From Nageia nagi (taxonomy: Eukaryota > Pinophyta): DNA of 64,000 bases. Location of the stretch: positions 92,566,001-92,630,000 of the forward strand of contig JBITNC010000001.1 of the NCBI GenBank assembly GCA_050084985.1, written 5' to 3'. The notes under the pieces are model-generated. The model was not told the DNA's origin, did no database searches, and saw only the letters and a list, made by a program, of their open reading frames with translations. Every line of letters starts with the position of its first letter. The stretch's first letter is position 1. The position numbers were made by a program, and so were the translations under genes. Of the stretch, positions 31,228-44,353 are shown piece after piece.

Positions 31228-31419
31228 GTATTCAAATGGGATAAGGGAAGAGCAAAGCCTAAAAGACACAAAAAATTTGATTCTCTTTGGAGTGAACCTT
31301 ACATTATCACTCAAGCCATGCAAAGTAATGCATTCAAATTGCAAGATATTACTAGATCTTGGGAATTACCTATTTCCATCAATGAGATCTATTTGAAACA
31401 TTACCAGGTGATGAGGTGA
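31228..31419 (+). pseudogene. Element C integrase, C-terminal end
   Basis: It reads FKWDKGRAKPKRHKKFDSLW, then SEPYIITQAMQSNAFKL and ISINEIYLKHYQVMR with a stop at 31417-31419. It aligns with B's LKWDEDRAKSGKHKKFESMW and GPYVVAKCIGKNTFEL. It joins 9414 in frame once B and one GTATT copy are removed. The GPY motif is EPY here. Confidence 0.9.
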
Positions 31420-31900
31420 GCTTGTAGTACCTGCAAAGTAATATATATTGTAAATAGTTTTTTTTTTTCAAAAAAAAAGAGGGTGAGTTGTATATCTTTT
31501 GCACATAATTCTTAAAAGGTAGATAGTCATTAATGTTTAGTATTAATTTGGCATAATCAAGAGTTAATATCAATGTATAGCTTAGCTATCAATTGAATAA
31601 GGTAGCATTTAAAGAAATATTTTCTCAAATTTCACAAACCATCGCACAAGTACCACAAGTTAAGTTTAGCATGCTTTGAAACTACTTATCCAACTTGTGC
31701 CAACTCAATCCATACAATTTGTGAGTCTCAAGATCCTCAAATATTAATAACCCTTAATGGAGATCTTACCAACCTTGATGAATAAAATTCTCCCATACCC
31801 TTTAGTTCAACACTTAGCCAATTTCAAGCACATAAGTTTCTAGAGCATTTAGAACTTATAGATTTTAGAGCTAAATTGAATCAAGAGATAGAAAAGTTGT
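31420..31900 (+). other. Element C integrase-ORF3 spacer
   Basis: AT-rich, without an ORF. GTAAATAGTTTT near 31451 sits where A and B have GTAAATAGTGTG after the integrase end. A T/A homopolymer run lies near 31458-31480. No clear TATA box remains. Confidence 0.5.
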
Positions 31901-34900
31901 AAGACTTTGCATAGCCTAGATTATCATTTTCAAATGACAAACAAAGGTTCAAGAAAAGGTTTTGATATCATGGCAACTTGTCAATCATCCTTTGCAACTA
32001 AAATAGATCAACTCAACATTGACCTTCTGACCATGGAAGAAGAATATCTTGAGAATGCCCCAAGAATAAATTGGACTAACATGGGTTCATCAATCATAGG
32101 GACATATGGAGATTCAACCCTAGTTGCATTCTTCTATTGCATAAAATACCTAAGGTTACAAAAAAGGAGAAGTCATTAGCTTATTCAAAAAGGAACATCA
32201 TGATTCACTAGGGCCTAGCTTATTATGTGCTCTATGAGTCATTTAATTGCCTTAAGTTGTTATATTCATTAGCACATAAACATCACTAGAAGGGTTACTG
32301 GATAGGAATGTTCAAGTACATAGAAAAAAGAGATGCATCGAAGCCAAAATTTGAAGCAATACTAGATTACTCTCTTGATTCAATCATCTAGGCATTTGCT
32401 ATTCTAGTAGATTGGACCTTTCATGTGAAGAAATAAATTGATTTAAAAAAGGATAAGAATGAATTCTATGCCAATCAATATGAAATGGTGAGATGAATTA
32501 GTGGAAGATATCAAGATAGTAGGAAGGCCCAACTCTTACCAAGCTATCAAATAGACCTATTTGAAAGAAAAAAGGATAGAGAAGTGTTGCAGGCACTAGC
32601 GATTATCTTGGGAAAGAAAACCTAGATTGAAGCAAATGAAACCATGGTACATATGGCTTACAATATTACAAAGATTCATGCCTGCTATGACTTGCTAACT
32701 TTCATTACCAATGAAATAAAGAGATGTTTATTTAAAATTAAAAACTCATGCTTGAGACACTCTTCATATCTTTGGTGGTTCTTTTCCCATCAAAATATTG
32801 ATAAGCTTATAGAGGTAGGGCTACTAGTTTATCCAATGAATTCCAATGCTACACCAGTACCAATCAATTTGATGGTACCAATTTTGAGTAAGTTGCATGG
32901 ATCCTACTACAAATTCATGGACAAGTTCTATACAATAATAGTACAAATTCTAATTGAAAAACTCCTCAACAGATTATGCAAAAGCACAATGAGGGAGCTA
33001 TAAGGAGGAAACAAAATCAATGATTGGTACTTCTTAAGAAACTATATCATAATAATTAGTTATGGATATTTTGGGATACCTTTCTTATTACCCAAGTATC
33101 TAACCCCTCAATTGTATTCAATAGAAATGGGAAGGTAAATTTATGCCATAGAAGCTAAATATGGGTTTGGGGGTAATTTTAAATCTATTGTAGATATACC
33201 AGCTTCTACTAAAAATTTTACTCTTTTAGAAATAGGATATAAAGATAGTATAGCTAAATTTATTGTAAAAAATTTTAAATTAGATATGATGAAAGCTCCA
33301 TGGATGTATGACATTTCAAGAGAAGTGACCCAAGTAATAAGTTCAAAAAAAAAACATCTAGCTTTTATCTATGATAGTAGGCCTCATATAAAATATTTTG
33401 TAAATAAAATTGAATAAATAAGTATAAATGTACCCTAATTGGGATTTTATACCCCTAAATAAGGCTTGGATGGCCCTTGAGGGGATAAGGAAGTACAAAA
33501 ATTGGGAAAATAAGCAACAAGATTTTGTCCTCAACTCAAAAGTCCTCACCCAGTTTGCAAATCTTGGGTGGGGTCCCAAAAAAATTCATTATTTTATAAA
33601 ATTAAAATTTGAGTATACAATAAAATTCACCACATAGAGAGTGAATTATTTGATAAATTCAAATATGAAAAGTAGTGGGAGGTTGAGTATGCCAAAGATC
33701 CCTTGCCAGAGTTGGGACAATCCCTTCCTCCTAATTTTTAAAGAAAATTTGCTATAAGAGCAAGGCTAGTACAAGTAGGATAACCAACCAACATGGTTTA
33801 GCTTTCAAACAAGGGAGAGTAAGATCCATTAGACACTACCACCTCTTATTGGGAGCCTTATCCAAATAAGAAATGGAAAATTCAAACCCTTGCTAAAAAA
33901 AAATTAACCCTAAAAAAAGAAGAGAGACTTGTTAAAAAGCTCCACACCTCTATGATAAGGTCATAATCATAAATGATTGTACCTCCTCCTTCAAAGTCTA
34001 TAGAAGAAATTCTAGAGGTAGCAATAAAAGAGGCAAAAAATTTTGATACAAAAGAGTTAGGAGATCCCCAAGATGCAGACACTAGTGCTATGCAAGGAGC
34101 CTAGGTGCAAGAACAAACCCTAGAAAAGGAGCAAACCCAAATTCAACAAGACATGGGAAGTGTACTTGGAGCTAGTAGATCTACAATAGTTGCACCTAAA
34201 GGAGGACCAAAATATGATGATGATAAATCTAAAAAAAAAAAAAAGGACTCTAGCCTAATGTATAAAGCTAAGGATAAGGAAAAGGTCATGGAAGAGGCAG
34301 AGCAAGCAATAAACATTCAAGACCTGACACCTCCCTGGCAGTCATATCCTACTCAACAAGTTGAGACATCTATTTTAGGTGGAATTACTACTCCCCATTC
34401 TTTTATTCCTATAGCCTCATAAGAGGAAATAAAATCAATTTTTTCTACATAAATTGTAGAGCCCATTGATTGGATAACTTTTGTTAATAAATCTCGAATG
34501 CTCCCTAAGTAACAGTCAAGAATTTTAAGGTAACAAAAATGGGAGATATTAAGATAGCATAGATTCCTTTCAAATAAGGGAAATTGGACATTACTCTCAT
34601 GGCTATAATAGATGTAAATATGCAAAGTGCACCAGCAATTGACTAGACTAGTCAAAATTTCTAGTAAATACTTCAATGGAAATTGGCAAAAGTCTTCAAG
34701 CAATGGAGACTAAGATAGAAAAATTGAATAATAAAATAGATCAGTATAAGAATGACTACTCCTTTAAAGATAAAATAGTAGCTAGGTTGTAGAATAAAAA
34801 TAAAGACTTGATTGCAAAACTTGTCAAGTAGAATTTAAAGTCTTATAAGAGCATAACAATAATAAAAGCTAAGCTAGATGCTACAAATCAAATGATACAA

Positions 34901-35760
34901 GATCTCAAAGCTTAGACTATAGTCATTGATGCTCAAAAGATCAAGCAAGTTGAGGCTAAGTTACAAACTATAATTACAAACAACAAAGTTTTATCTAATG
35001 ATAATTCAAAGTTATTATTGCTCATAAAGAATTTCAAAAAATCCTTGGTGGAGCAAGTTGAAGATAGAATGATAACATTATCACACTTGCATCTACTGAA
35101 GGAAAAAATAATATAATAAATCAAGGAGTTCCACATTCAAACTACTCTCCATAAGCTATCTTTGGATACACTCAAGATAGTTTTAGAAAGAATACAGGCC
35201 TATTTAAGGGTCTTGACTAAAAAATACATAGTAGTGATCACTCTCAAACCAAGACAATTATGTCTAAAGAGAATTCAAGATATTTGAAAAGTCCAAAATT
35301 TGGTGTTTAACATGGATATTGATAAGCATCAGCTCATAACAAATCTAGGATTCATTAACAAATTCTTTAATTCTTTGATTAAGATGAAGGCTTCCAAATT
35401 GTGGGAAGAATAAAATGTATAGGGTAGTGCTACCAATTGGGTAGCCAATACCACTCAATTTTTTGAATAGTCCTTTTTTTAGAAGCAAATCTTAGACCTA
35501 TAGCAAATAAATGAGTTGGATCAAGAAATAATTATAATATTTTTGCATGCTAGAAGGATAGATAATGTTCTAACAAGGTTTAGAGTAGATACAGTGAAGA
35601 TTAAGACATTCCTTGTCTTATCACAAATTGATTATAAAGATATTAGTGATATAAATAAAAGGATGCACCCATTCCTCATGGTAGAGCTGATTCTAGCACT
35701 TGATACCTCTACTAAGTTTACCTCTAAACAAGCTACTAGAGTGTACTAGGGTAATTCAAA
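31901..35760 (+). pseudogene. Element C ORF3 remnant
   Basis: A long, heavily broken coding remnant in the place of ORF3. Around 33060 it reads YGYFGIPFLL, comparable to YGYSRAPFLLL in B's ORF3, followed later by a WDFIPLNKAWMALEGI region comparable to B's LWLGFYSKKANF region. Acidic/lysine-rich and coiled-coil-like text (KAKDKEKVMEEAEQAI near 34270) comes next, and MDQEIIIIFLHARRID near 35516, possibly the conserved tail (B: DIDMLLVSFDENN). Order and spacing fit B; sequence identity is low. Frames change often. Confidence 0.5.
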
Positions 35761-35832
35761 ATTATTCTTTATTCTTTTATTCTTTTGTGTCATTCTCCAG
35801 CATGCAAAGACCCCAAAAAGCTACCAAAAGAT

Positions 35833-37695
35833 TATATTCTTTCATAATTACACTATGAATTGGGGTAATTCAAAATTATTATTTATTCTTTTATTTTTTT
35901 ATGCCTGAGAGTTATGTAAATAATATTTCTTGGGAGTTATGTAAATAAGAGTGCCTAGGAGTTATTTTCTTTCCCTTAGAATGACCGGGAGTGATGTAAA
36001 TACATGTCTCTAGGAGTTGTAAATTCTTTTATTCCTTCATTCTTATCAATTCCTCCTATTCTCATTTCTTTCTCTTAGAATGTTAAGAATTATAAGACAA
36101 GTGTTTAGGAATTGTTGACATAAATGTTTGAGAGTTGTATAAATTTAGATCCAATACATCAAATAGAGCCCATCAATTCTAAGATATGATGTCATAATTT
36201 TTGACTAAAAATAGTAGGTATCAGAAGAGCTAGATCATCAACAGAGCCCACTAATTTTGAGAGATGATATCATAATTTTTGACTAAAATTAGTGGGTCCT
36301 AAAATAAGCAATGGCGATTCAAGATTTATAAAGATATCAAAATATAGCCCAAGTGATTCTGAGAGATGATATCATAATTTTTTACTAAAATTAGTGGGTC
36401 CTAAAATAAGCAATGGCGAGTCAAGATTTATAAAGATATCAAATATAGCCCATTGATTCTGAGAGATGATATCATAATTTTTTACTAAAATTAGTAGGTC
36501 CCAAAATAAGCAATGGTGGGTGAAGATTTATAAAGACATCAAATAGAGCCTATCAATTCTAAGAGATGATATCATAATTTTTAACTAAAAACAATGAGTC
36601 CCAAAAGAGCTAGATCATCAATAAAGCTTGAATAAAGAACATAGATCCCACTAAGAAAAGGTAAGCATAATGCATAAGAAGGAACACCCAGGTCCACTTT
36701 ATCTTAAGTGTTTGACCCTTGGGGCCCTGTTAATGTGTTGACACCAACTCATTTCCACATAATAGTGGTAGTTTCTTCTTGAACCAAGTTAACATAATAT
36801 TTATCAACCACCATTACTTTGATTACTGACATCTATAGAAGAGATCAAAAAGATTATAGAGAAGTAGATAGTAACTGATAAAGCATAGTACCAAATTGTA
36901 CCCATCAATTTTGCAGTATAATAATTACTTAGATAGCTATAGTGCTATCTTTAATCAGCTATAGGGTTGAATAAGGAGTAGTCAACTACATGTTAAAAGG
37001 ATTGCAACTCTATGGATATGGCTATTCAGAAATTGCAAATTCTTAGATAGTCATGTTGTTGGTACTTATTTATTATGTAATCTAACATAGTTTTAGTATT
37101 TATGTAAATAGTGTTATTTTAGTTATTTCATTCAATGATAGCAATTATGTATATTAATGAAACACAACCACCCAAGAAAAGGGGAAGGATGTATAAATAG
37201 CTAACTCTTAGAGGTCAAAAGGGTTGAACATTCTAGCAAATTTGCCCAAATCTATAAGATATATTCACATATGATCATATACACTAATAATGCTTTGCCC
37301 TCTTGCAACAAAGTGGCTATTTATTACTTTTATAGATGTTATGTGTGAAATGTTTTCTTCAAATTATGGCTATGTATTATGATTGTGAGACTCCATTACT
37401 ATTCTTATTCTTGGCTATGGATTGCACCTATGTAGTAATGCCCAGGTTGAATATTCCTTATTTTAGCTCTTTTTATTTACTTGTCTCTTTCCTATAATTC
37501 TTTCCCCTTTCATTTCTTTCTTGTAATTTTTGACCTTAAATATAGATAGGAATTGACCTATAAAGTGAATATTGAGTAGAAAACTAACATAGGCACAACC
37601 CCACCACTTTCTACTCTTTTAAGGAACTTACCATTGAGAGTAATGGATAATACAACCAGACCAAACCCTTTGAGGTTACACTATAATGATCAATA
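35833..37695 (+). repeat. Element C 3' LTR
   Basis: It starts TATATTCTTTC (5' copy TGTATTCTTTA) and ends GATCAATA. The U3 array has five TGATGTCA/TGATATCA phrases at about 36180, 36260, 36360, 36460 and 36565. A TATAAATAGC segment lies near 37192. A stray partial copy of the LTR start (GGGTAATTCAAAATTATTC) lies just upstream at about 35749-35790. GTCTT follows at 37696. Confidence 0.8.
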
Positions 37696-38390
37696 GTCTT
37701 CATCAAGTAGAAGTCAAATAAAGTTCAATTAATAGTATATTAGTTAGCTGAGGAACCTATTTAGGCTACTACCCCTTTCAAGATCACCCTCCCTAATGAG
37801 GACATGTTTAAAATTAATGAGGTAGAAGAAGTAGTGGACACCCAAGAGGACTATGATATTACCATGTATATTGATGGTTCAAGATGTGAACAAAGGGTAG
37901 GGAATAGAGTTGTATTCTTCATCCCCTAGGGGGTCCCTAACCCCTTACTCTTTCAAACTTAACATTCAATGCACCAATAATAATGTACAACATGAGGCAT
38001 TAATCTTGGGACTTAAGGAAATCATTGAGTTAAAATTTAAAATAATTCTTATCTATGGAGCCTTTGAATTGGTTGTAAATAATATTATAGGCATATACCA
38101 ATGCCATAAAGAGATTTTAAAGGTTTATCAATACATGGCATTGAGGTTATTGAAATGGTTCAAAGCTTACAAAATTAAGGTATCCCCTTCATCATTGAAT
38201 AGGTTTATGGACATCATGGCATCCTTAGGATCACTTATTACACCCAATCCTCATCAACACATTCAACATGTAGAGATAGTGACTTTGGACAAGTCTACCC
38301 TTAAGACACCTTTACCTCATATTCTTTATTTTGCTTCAGTTAATGAGATCACTATTAAGCCACATGAATTTTGGTATAAATAATTGTATG
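37696..38390 (+). pseudogene. Element F archaeal-type RNase H
   Basis: F resumes with the RNase H connection (QLAEEP-like text near 37745). Then MYIDGSRCEQ (first Asp) appears near 37866, NVQHEALILGLKEII (Glu) near 37985 and IYGAFELVVNNI near 38055, where the second Asp is Ala. MDIMASLGS near 38210 has the last Asp. Here the domain follows the Ty3 RNase H and precedes integrase, the order described for Tat-lineage elements. That contrasts with the A/B/C family. Confidence 0.8.
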
Positions 38391-39660
38391 AGTATCTAAA
38401 GTGGAATGCCTTACCTCCTAGCTTATCTTTAGGAAAAAAATGAATGTTCAAAAAAAAGGCTTCTCATTACATCATTTTAGGAGATGTTATCTACACACTA
38501 TCATATAATAGAGTCCTCTTACACTATTTAGAGCTCTATGAATAGTGTATTACTATCCATACTTATCATGATGGCATATGTGATGGGCATTTTAATGAAA
38601 CTACCATTTCTAAGTGTATTCTTAGAATGGGGTACTATTATCCTATCATGAAGTGATATTATCAAGAATATATCAAGAAGTATGTTAAGTATAAATAGCA
38701 TTCTTATTTGTATCATCTACCTATCCAAGCACTTAATCCTATCCATTCCATGTGACCTTTTATACAGTGGGGTTTTGATCTAGTAGGGTAGTTTTTACCT
38801 TCCTCTTTAGGTGACCATAAATTCATTATCAGCACAACATATTACTTTACCAAATGGGTTGAGGCTGAGCCACTTGTGTCCACCATGGGTTCTAATATTT
38901 CGAACTTCATTGACATGCATATTATATGTAGGTTTAGCATTCCATACAAAATCATATCAGATAATGGGCTTTATTTTAATAATCAACATATGATAGAATT
39001 ATGTAATAGTTATAATATTTAGGATTCCTTCTTCACACCATATTACCCCCAGGGTAGTGGTCAAGCAGAGGCATCCAACAAAATCATAATCATAATCCTA
39101 AAAAAGATGGTCAATGATAATAATAGGAATATGCATGAGTATCTCCCATATTCCTTATGATCCTATCACACCAATATTAGGATACTTATGGAAACCACCC
39201 CTTTATCATTAGTTTATGTTGCAAAAGAAATCATGTCTCTTGAGTTAGAGATACCATATTTGAGAGATTAGCTTCAAGGCCTCATTCTAGATAAGGAAGC
39301 TAGGCATGCTAAATTAGATCATCTTACCCTTATTCATGAGATATATTTCAATATAATTAAATATCATAAAATCTATCAGTAATGGTTAAAGCATGTGTAT
39401 AATAAAAATATCATACCTAGAGAGTTTGAATTTGGTGATTTAATACTTAAAGAGAATTAGCAGCAGTCACACCTTAAGGGGCATATTCAAGATAATTTTT
39501 AATCAAAATAGTTAAGGTATTACATTATCAAGAGGAAATTTAATACATGCACCTACTATTTATCATATTTAAATGGATAGGAAGAGCTTGAGCCTATAAA
39601 CATCATCCATATTCATCCATTCTATGCTTGGTCCTTACCTTATTCATCTTTGTTTCTTCA
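38391..39660 (+). pseudogene. Element F integrase
   Basis: A zinc module with HTYHDGICDGHFNETTI (about 38550-38600) and a decayed Cys pair near 38680-38715. The core begins WGFDLVG near 38770 and continues with TYYFTKWVEAEPL near 38845-38880, IISDNGLYFNN near 38950-38985 and YYPQGSGQAEASNK near 39040-39085, so Asp, Asp and Glu are all visible. The C-terminal part has REFEFGDLILKE. Stops and frameshifts are present. It ends near 39660, with no chromodomain seen. Confidence 0.85.
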
Positions 39661-40043
39661 TACTTGATTGCTGATTTGTATTTTTTTATCTTGCATAATA
39701 TTTTTTCATCATTGTTTTATTTTTCATAGCATATCATCTTGATCTAGTCTCTCATTTACTATATGATAAGTTACAAGGCATGTCTTATGTACAATAATTT
39801 CCTTGGATTTATGCATTATATCACTTTCTTTATCTCATCACTTTATTTTATTTTTTATCATAACATTAGGATTTGATACTTAGATGGTTCTATATTTTTT
39901 AGTTTCATCCTACCTTTTTTAGGTGCACAAAGATCACAAGTCACTCCTCTCCTTACTATCATGCATCATTAATTGTATCATTGTATATTATTATCACTTG
40001 TCAACACTTTGCATGTATCATTTTATTTTCACCACTTTTGGTC

Positions 40044-40277
40044 ATAATCTAGGTTGAGGCTTATTGGACATTATCTTTTTTCTATGATAAAGCAAGCACA
40101 ATCCTAAACACAAGTGGAATTCAATCTCAAAACAACCTATATTGATTAATTTATTATTGGCATAATCTAGGTTGAGGCTTATTGGACATTATCTTTTTTC
40201 TATGATAAAGCAAGCACAATCATAAACACAAGTGGAATTCAATCTCAAAACAACCTATATTGATTAATTTATTATTG
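40044..40277 (+). repeat. 117-bp tandem duplication
   Basis: The phrase from CATAATCTAGGTTGAGG to TTAATTTATTATTGG occurs twice back to back with only one or two mismatches. It is much more alike than the surrounding old sequence, so the duplication is recent. Confidence 0.85.
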
Positions 40278-41254
40278 GCATTGATGCTTTCATTCACATT
40301 TTATATCATTCATTTTTTTTTGTGTGTCAGGTCCATTGCATCCTAATCATGCAAGGATCCTATCAATGATGTTTTCACATATCTATTTATGTCACTTGTC
40401 ACAATACAATATCTATGATTTCCTAGTGATGATATAACCACTTGGATATCAATCAAAATATCAATATACCCTAAAATAATTCTCTTTATATTGGATATAG
40501 ACTACATACTAGCATGGTTTTTGAGGGAAAAACCAAATGAGATTATTGACAAATGAATATTTATCGATGTCACATCATTCATCTTCATCATTTAGTGGAG
40601 CTTTTTCTATCTTCACCTTATTTGGCCATTGTTTATTTCATGTTAATTCATTTTGATATCATGTTTATTATAGTTTTATACCATTATCATGTTTTTCTAC
40701 TTTCATCATGTTTGTACTTTTATCAATTTTATCAAATTATGTTTAATTTGGCTTTTAAAAACCTACTTAACCATGATGGTTTGGTGAATAGTTAGTTCTC
40801 TATCTTAACTTTTTATTTTTTATTTTTACTTTGATTGGATCATCATGATGACCTAGGGTCATCCAAAACCTTAGTTGACCAAATGACCCTAAATTTGCAT
40901 AGATGATTTGCTCTATATTTTGTATCACTTGGTAAACCTCTAATCATTTCCATCATTTTTTGGATCATTCAATCAAAAAATTAGACATCTTGTCTTGTCA
41001 TCCATCACATCTCCTTATTTGAGGGGGAGAACTTCACATACTACTTCATTTTTATCAAATTTTAAAAAAATCTTAGTAGGTATAACATCAACATCCTCAA
41101 GGATACCTTAGATGCATGATCAAAATTTTTGCATCATGATTGTTCATTAGACTATTTTTAGTTAGACATAATTGATTGGAAATCCATATACTCAAACATC
41201 ATCATGTCCAACCTTATCACGTTTTATCAAGTATAATATGCTTCCATGCTAGTT

Positions 41255-41670
41255 CAATTCTTGGTAGGTCTATGATCCTATAGTCCTTTACCCTTTAGTT
41301 GTTGGGACAAAGTAGATACCAATATCATATTTTATACTAGTGTTATATGCTTACATGCTATGGTCTAACACTTGTTAGTTATATAATCCTATGATCACTT
41401 CCCTTAGACTAATGGGTCAAAGTAGATATTATATATTACCAAACTCCCTTCAACTATTGGGTAAAAGTAGAGATCATTTAGTACTTTATTCAAGCATTGT
41501 ATGCATGCATGATACGATCCAACACTTGGTAGGTCTACAAGCCTACGATCCTTCCCTTCAACTTCTAGGGAAAAGTAGAGCCAAACATGCTTTAGCTATT
41601 GGAGAAAGAAAATATCATTTACTTTCATGTTATCTTTCAACTATTGGGGAAAAGCAGAGATCATTTCCCT
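41255..41670 (+). repeat. Diverged tandem repeats in F's 3' region
   Basis: Four copies of a 100-130-bp unit with the landmarks CTTGTTAG/CTTGGTAGG, CCTATGATC/CCTACGATC, CCCTTCAACT and GGGTAAAAGTAGAGATC. The copies are decayed and irregular. Function unknown; Tat-lineage elements often carry repeats in this position. Confidence 0.6.
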
Positions 41671-42046
41671 TTATGCACTTTAAATTATATTAGATTATAT
41701 TAAATTAAAAAATTTCTTTCATATTTTAGAGACTACTTAATCCATTTTATCATATTTTTTATATTTCATTATTATGTTATCTAATTCTATCTTATATGGC
41801 CTATCATGTGCTAAAACTAGATATATTTAGATTGTTATGATGTTCAACTCAGTCTTATATCACTTGTCATGTGCCAAAACCAAACTTAGGTTATATGTTC
41901 AAGATGATCTTATACATCCTATCATGAATTAAAATTAGTTATCAGCTTGATCATTTTATATTTTCATATCATTATCATCATATACTTTCACCTTATCATA
42001 TCATATGTTTATGTACTAAGCTTCTCACATGTTTCAAAGCTCAACA

Positions 42047-42060
42047 CATAAAGGGGCAAC
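42047..42060 (+). other. Element F polypurine tract
   Basis: ACATAAAGGGGCAA precedes TATAAACACACTAAAAT. Element E has AAAAAGGGGCAAAA before TGTAGACACCTAAAAT, so both the tract and the LTR start correspond. Confidence 0.7.
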
Positions 42061-43130
42061 TATAAACACACTAAAATTATATTTTATTCTTTTAATGGTA
42101 TTTTACTAGCATTCATGATATTTATACTATCATGTTGAACTAACATGATATGTATTATTTTTGACAAGTTTGATCAATGTCATTTTAGCAATTAAGTCAT
42201 TTCTAAACCTTAGTTCCAATCATTTGAATGATTGGCTAATTTTCTGGATGATCCTGCAAGTCCCTAATCATTCGAATGATCTTGTTTGATATTTATAAAT
42301 AGGTGATTAGGGATCACTTTCAAGGTTAGAACACTTTCATTTTCATGATATTTTCAAATCATGTACCATCTACATGCATTACCAAGTTTGTGATATCACT
42401 TTGAAGGGTTTACATCAAGTCTTAATCCTACACCTTTAAGCCTTGGGATTGCTTCTCCATTCTTCATGGATTGATGTATCTATTATTACTTAAATATATT
42501 AATATATTGATATTGAATTTCATGATTTTTATAGGTTTATATCTTAATAAAATATATATTTAAATACTTGTATCCTCTATTAATATTATGTATTTATCAT
42601 TTGTTTGACATATAGGCATAATTAGGCTAAATTTCACACTTAGAGTTTCAACCTAAGGTTTAACCTTTAAGGTCCAAACCTTAGGTTTTGACAACTTTTT
42701 TGTTTATTAAGATTTGTTTACCTTATATCCACCATTGTTATTCTTGTAATTCTTTTCATTTACATCATTTTACTCAAATATTTACATACCTTTAGATCTT
42801 GAACATTCCTTATCATATATTATCATATATCATTATTAAATTTGCTCACCTAGGCTTATCTATTGTCCATGCTTGAGTATCACACTTGTGCAATAGGCAT
42901 ATAATTTATTTATAGCATCCTTTTGATTAACAATAAAAGGAGGCTTACAATCTTGTAGAGTTGGGGTTTCACCTCACTTGAATGATCACAAGGTCCCAAG
43001 GATTTATGATTTGAAGATCTCTATAATATTTTATCTTCCTTTCTAGGTCTAGATATCTTCTTGGAACATTGAACATCAAAGGAAATATTCTCAACCCTCT
43101 CATTGTCAATTTTTCATAACACACATACAA
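42061..43130 (+). repeat. Element F 3' LTR (end approximate)
   Basis: The start is set by the tract and by similarity of the first bases to E's LTR start. A TTTATAAATAGG TATA box lies at 42292-42303 with two palindromes upstream. The 5' copy is outside the window, so the right end (about 43130, near CATAACACACA) is a guess. Confidence 0.5.
42216..42280 (+). promoter_or_regulatory. Two palindromes upstream of F's TATA box
   Basis: CCAATCATTTGAATGATTGG (42216-42235, 9-bp arms) and ATCATTCGAATGAT (42267-42280, perfect) are 48 bp apart centre to centre and end just upstream of the TATA box. CAATNATTG-like halves recall homeodomain-leucine zipper sites; that reading is inferred. Confidence 0.5.
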
Positions 43131-44350
43131 AAATTAGATGCAAATGTAACATCATCCTTGAATTATTCATAGGTGTTTTGAGTAGTTAAGTTACAGGAAT
43201 TTTTAAGCGTTTACAAAGTGCACTTTATTATGATTATATTTATTTAATTCTATTTTACATTACAATGGGAAAATATGTTGGATTAAGAGATAATTTTATG
43301 ACTAAAATTTCTTTATAGATACTCAAAAACCCTACAAATATATAGGATGTCTTAGGTCTATCATATAGATCTTTTGTCTCATCATTGTAATCATAGATAT
43401 GTTAATGAGATTGGTTATGACTAATCCAACATTAAATATATGTGTAGACAAACAAAAAAAATTCCTTATTTGAAATTTGAAGGAAGTGACATAAAAAAAT
43501 AATGCATTATTATAAGAGTTATAATAAATGTAAAATGCCAATGCCTAACTCTATATGTTAGCGACCCAAGCCAAATGCTAGCTTTTGCTCTAAGGATGTC
43601 AATGACTCTATAATTACCAAAACTAAAATAAGATAATGAGTTGTTTGATGATTTATCACTCAAATATATGTATCAAGAGTGAGTCATGGTCAATCCTATA
43701 ACTTTACACATAGTACCATGACCATTTTAGATCTGGATGAGCTCTTGAACTAGGTTTTTAACCCCCAAAATGTGAAATCCAACCAATTTTCAAATCTATA
43801 AATAAAATATTCAAAAATGAAGTAAAGGATTCAAATTCAAAGTAGGATTACTCTATATAAATTGATTTAGAGATTTTGAATAGTTAAGTACTTTCTTTTA
43901 TGCTTATTCATGCAGTTCAATTTAGTATTCTAATATGAACAAATATGTTTAATAGTCTATTTTGGTATATGTGTAGGGTGCACAAGTGCTAAAGTGTGGA
44001 GTACTAAAGTACTATCAAGGAGGAAACAACTAGGAAAAAAGAGACTAATATGAAGAGGCGCAAGATAGGAGAATCAACAAAAAACATACTTGAATTGCAG
44101 AAATGCCAATGACTACATATTGAATGCCTACAATTAGAGATAACCATCGATGATTTCATCTAGAATGTTGATGACTTTGTAAAAGCTCAAGAGGTTATAA
44201 AAAATATTTTTATAAAATCCCTTCAAGAAAGGAAATAAATATAGATATTCTTTTATACAAATTGAGTCATACAAAAGAGTAATAAAATACACATTTGTAT
44301 TTAATGTGTATTTGTCTTGTTTGCTAATAGGTTACTTTTTTGGGTTGACA
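43131..44350 (+). repeat. Probable element H 5' LTR (left boundary unknown)
   Basis: The right end, TTGACA at 44350, is fixed by the primer-binding site that follows. No paired copy is in the window and I cannot fix the left boundary. AT-rich; no ORF worth reporting. Confidence 0.4.
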
Positions 44351-44353
44351 TAA

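Larger units (their letters stand above)
975..37695 (+). mobile_element. Element C: old Ty3/gypsy element containing nested element B
   Basis: C is inserted in element F, between its RNase H and its archaeal-type RNase H. LTRs are 975-2734 and about 35833-37695; they differ by many substitutions and indels and so are the oldest pair here with both copies visible. Flanking 5-mers are ATCTT (970-974) and GTCTT (37696-37700), a target-site duplication with one transition. Internal order: primer-binding site, gag, protease, archaeal-type RNase H, RT, RNase H, integrase, then a long 3' ORF. Integrase is interrupted at 9414/31228 by element B. All genes carry stops and frameshifts. C belongs to the same family as A and B, judged by gag, protease and integrase similarity and by the same order of parts. 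Confidence 0.85.
39661..42046 (+). other. Element F 3' untranslated region
   Basis: 2.4 kb of AT-rich, T-biased sequence between integrase and the polypurine tract, with no gene I can support. It holds a near-perfect tandem duplication of about 117 bp (40044-40277) and a diverged set of units around TTGGTAGGTCTA...CCTATGATCC...AAAGTAGA (about 41255-41670). Confidence 0.6.

Noticed and set aside
40553-40795. 80-codon plus-strand ORF in F's 3' region
   Set aside because: Hydrophobic composition reflects a T-rich sequence; no conserved motif or repeat support.
43332-43663. Overlapping minus-strand ORFs between F and H
   Set aside because: Low-complexity AT-rich translation with no matches in the rest of the window.
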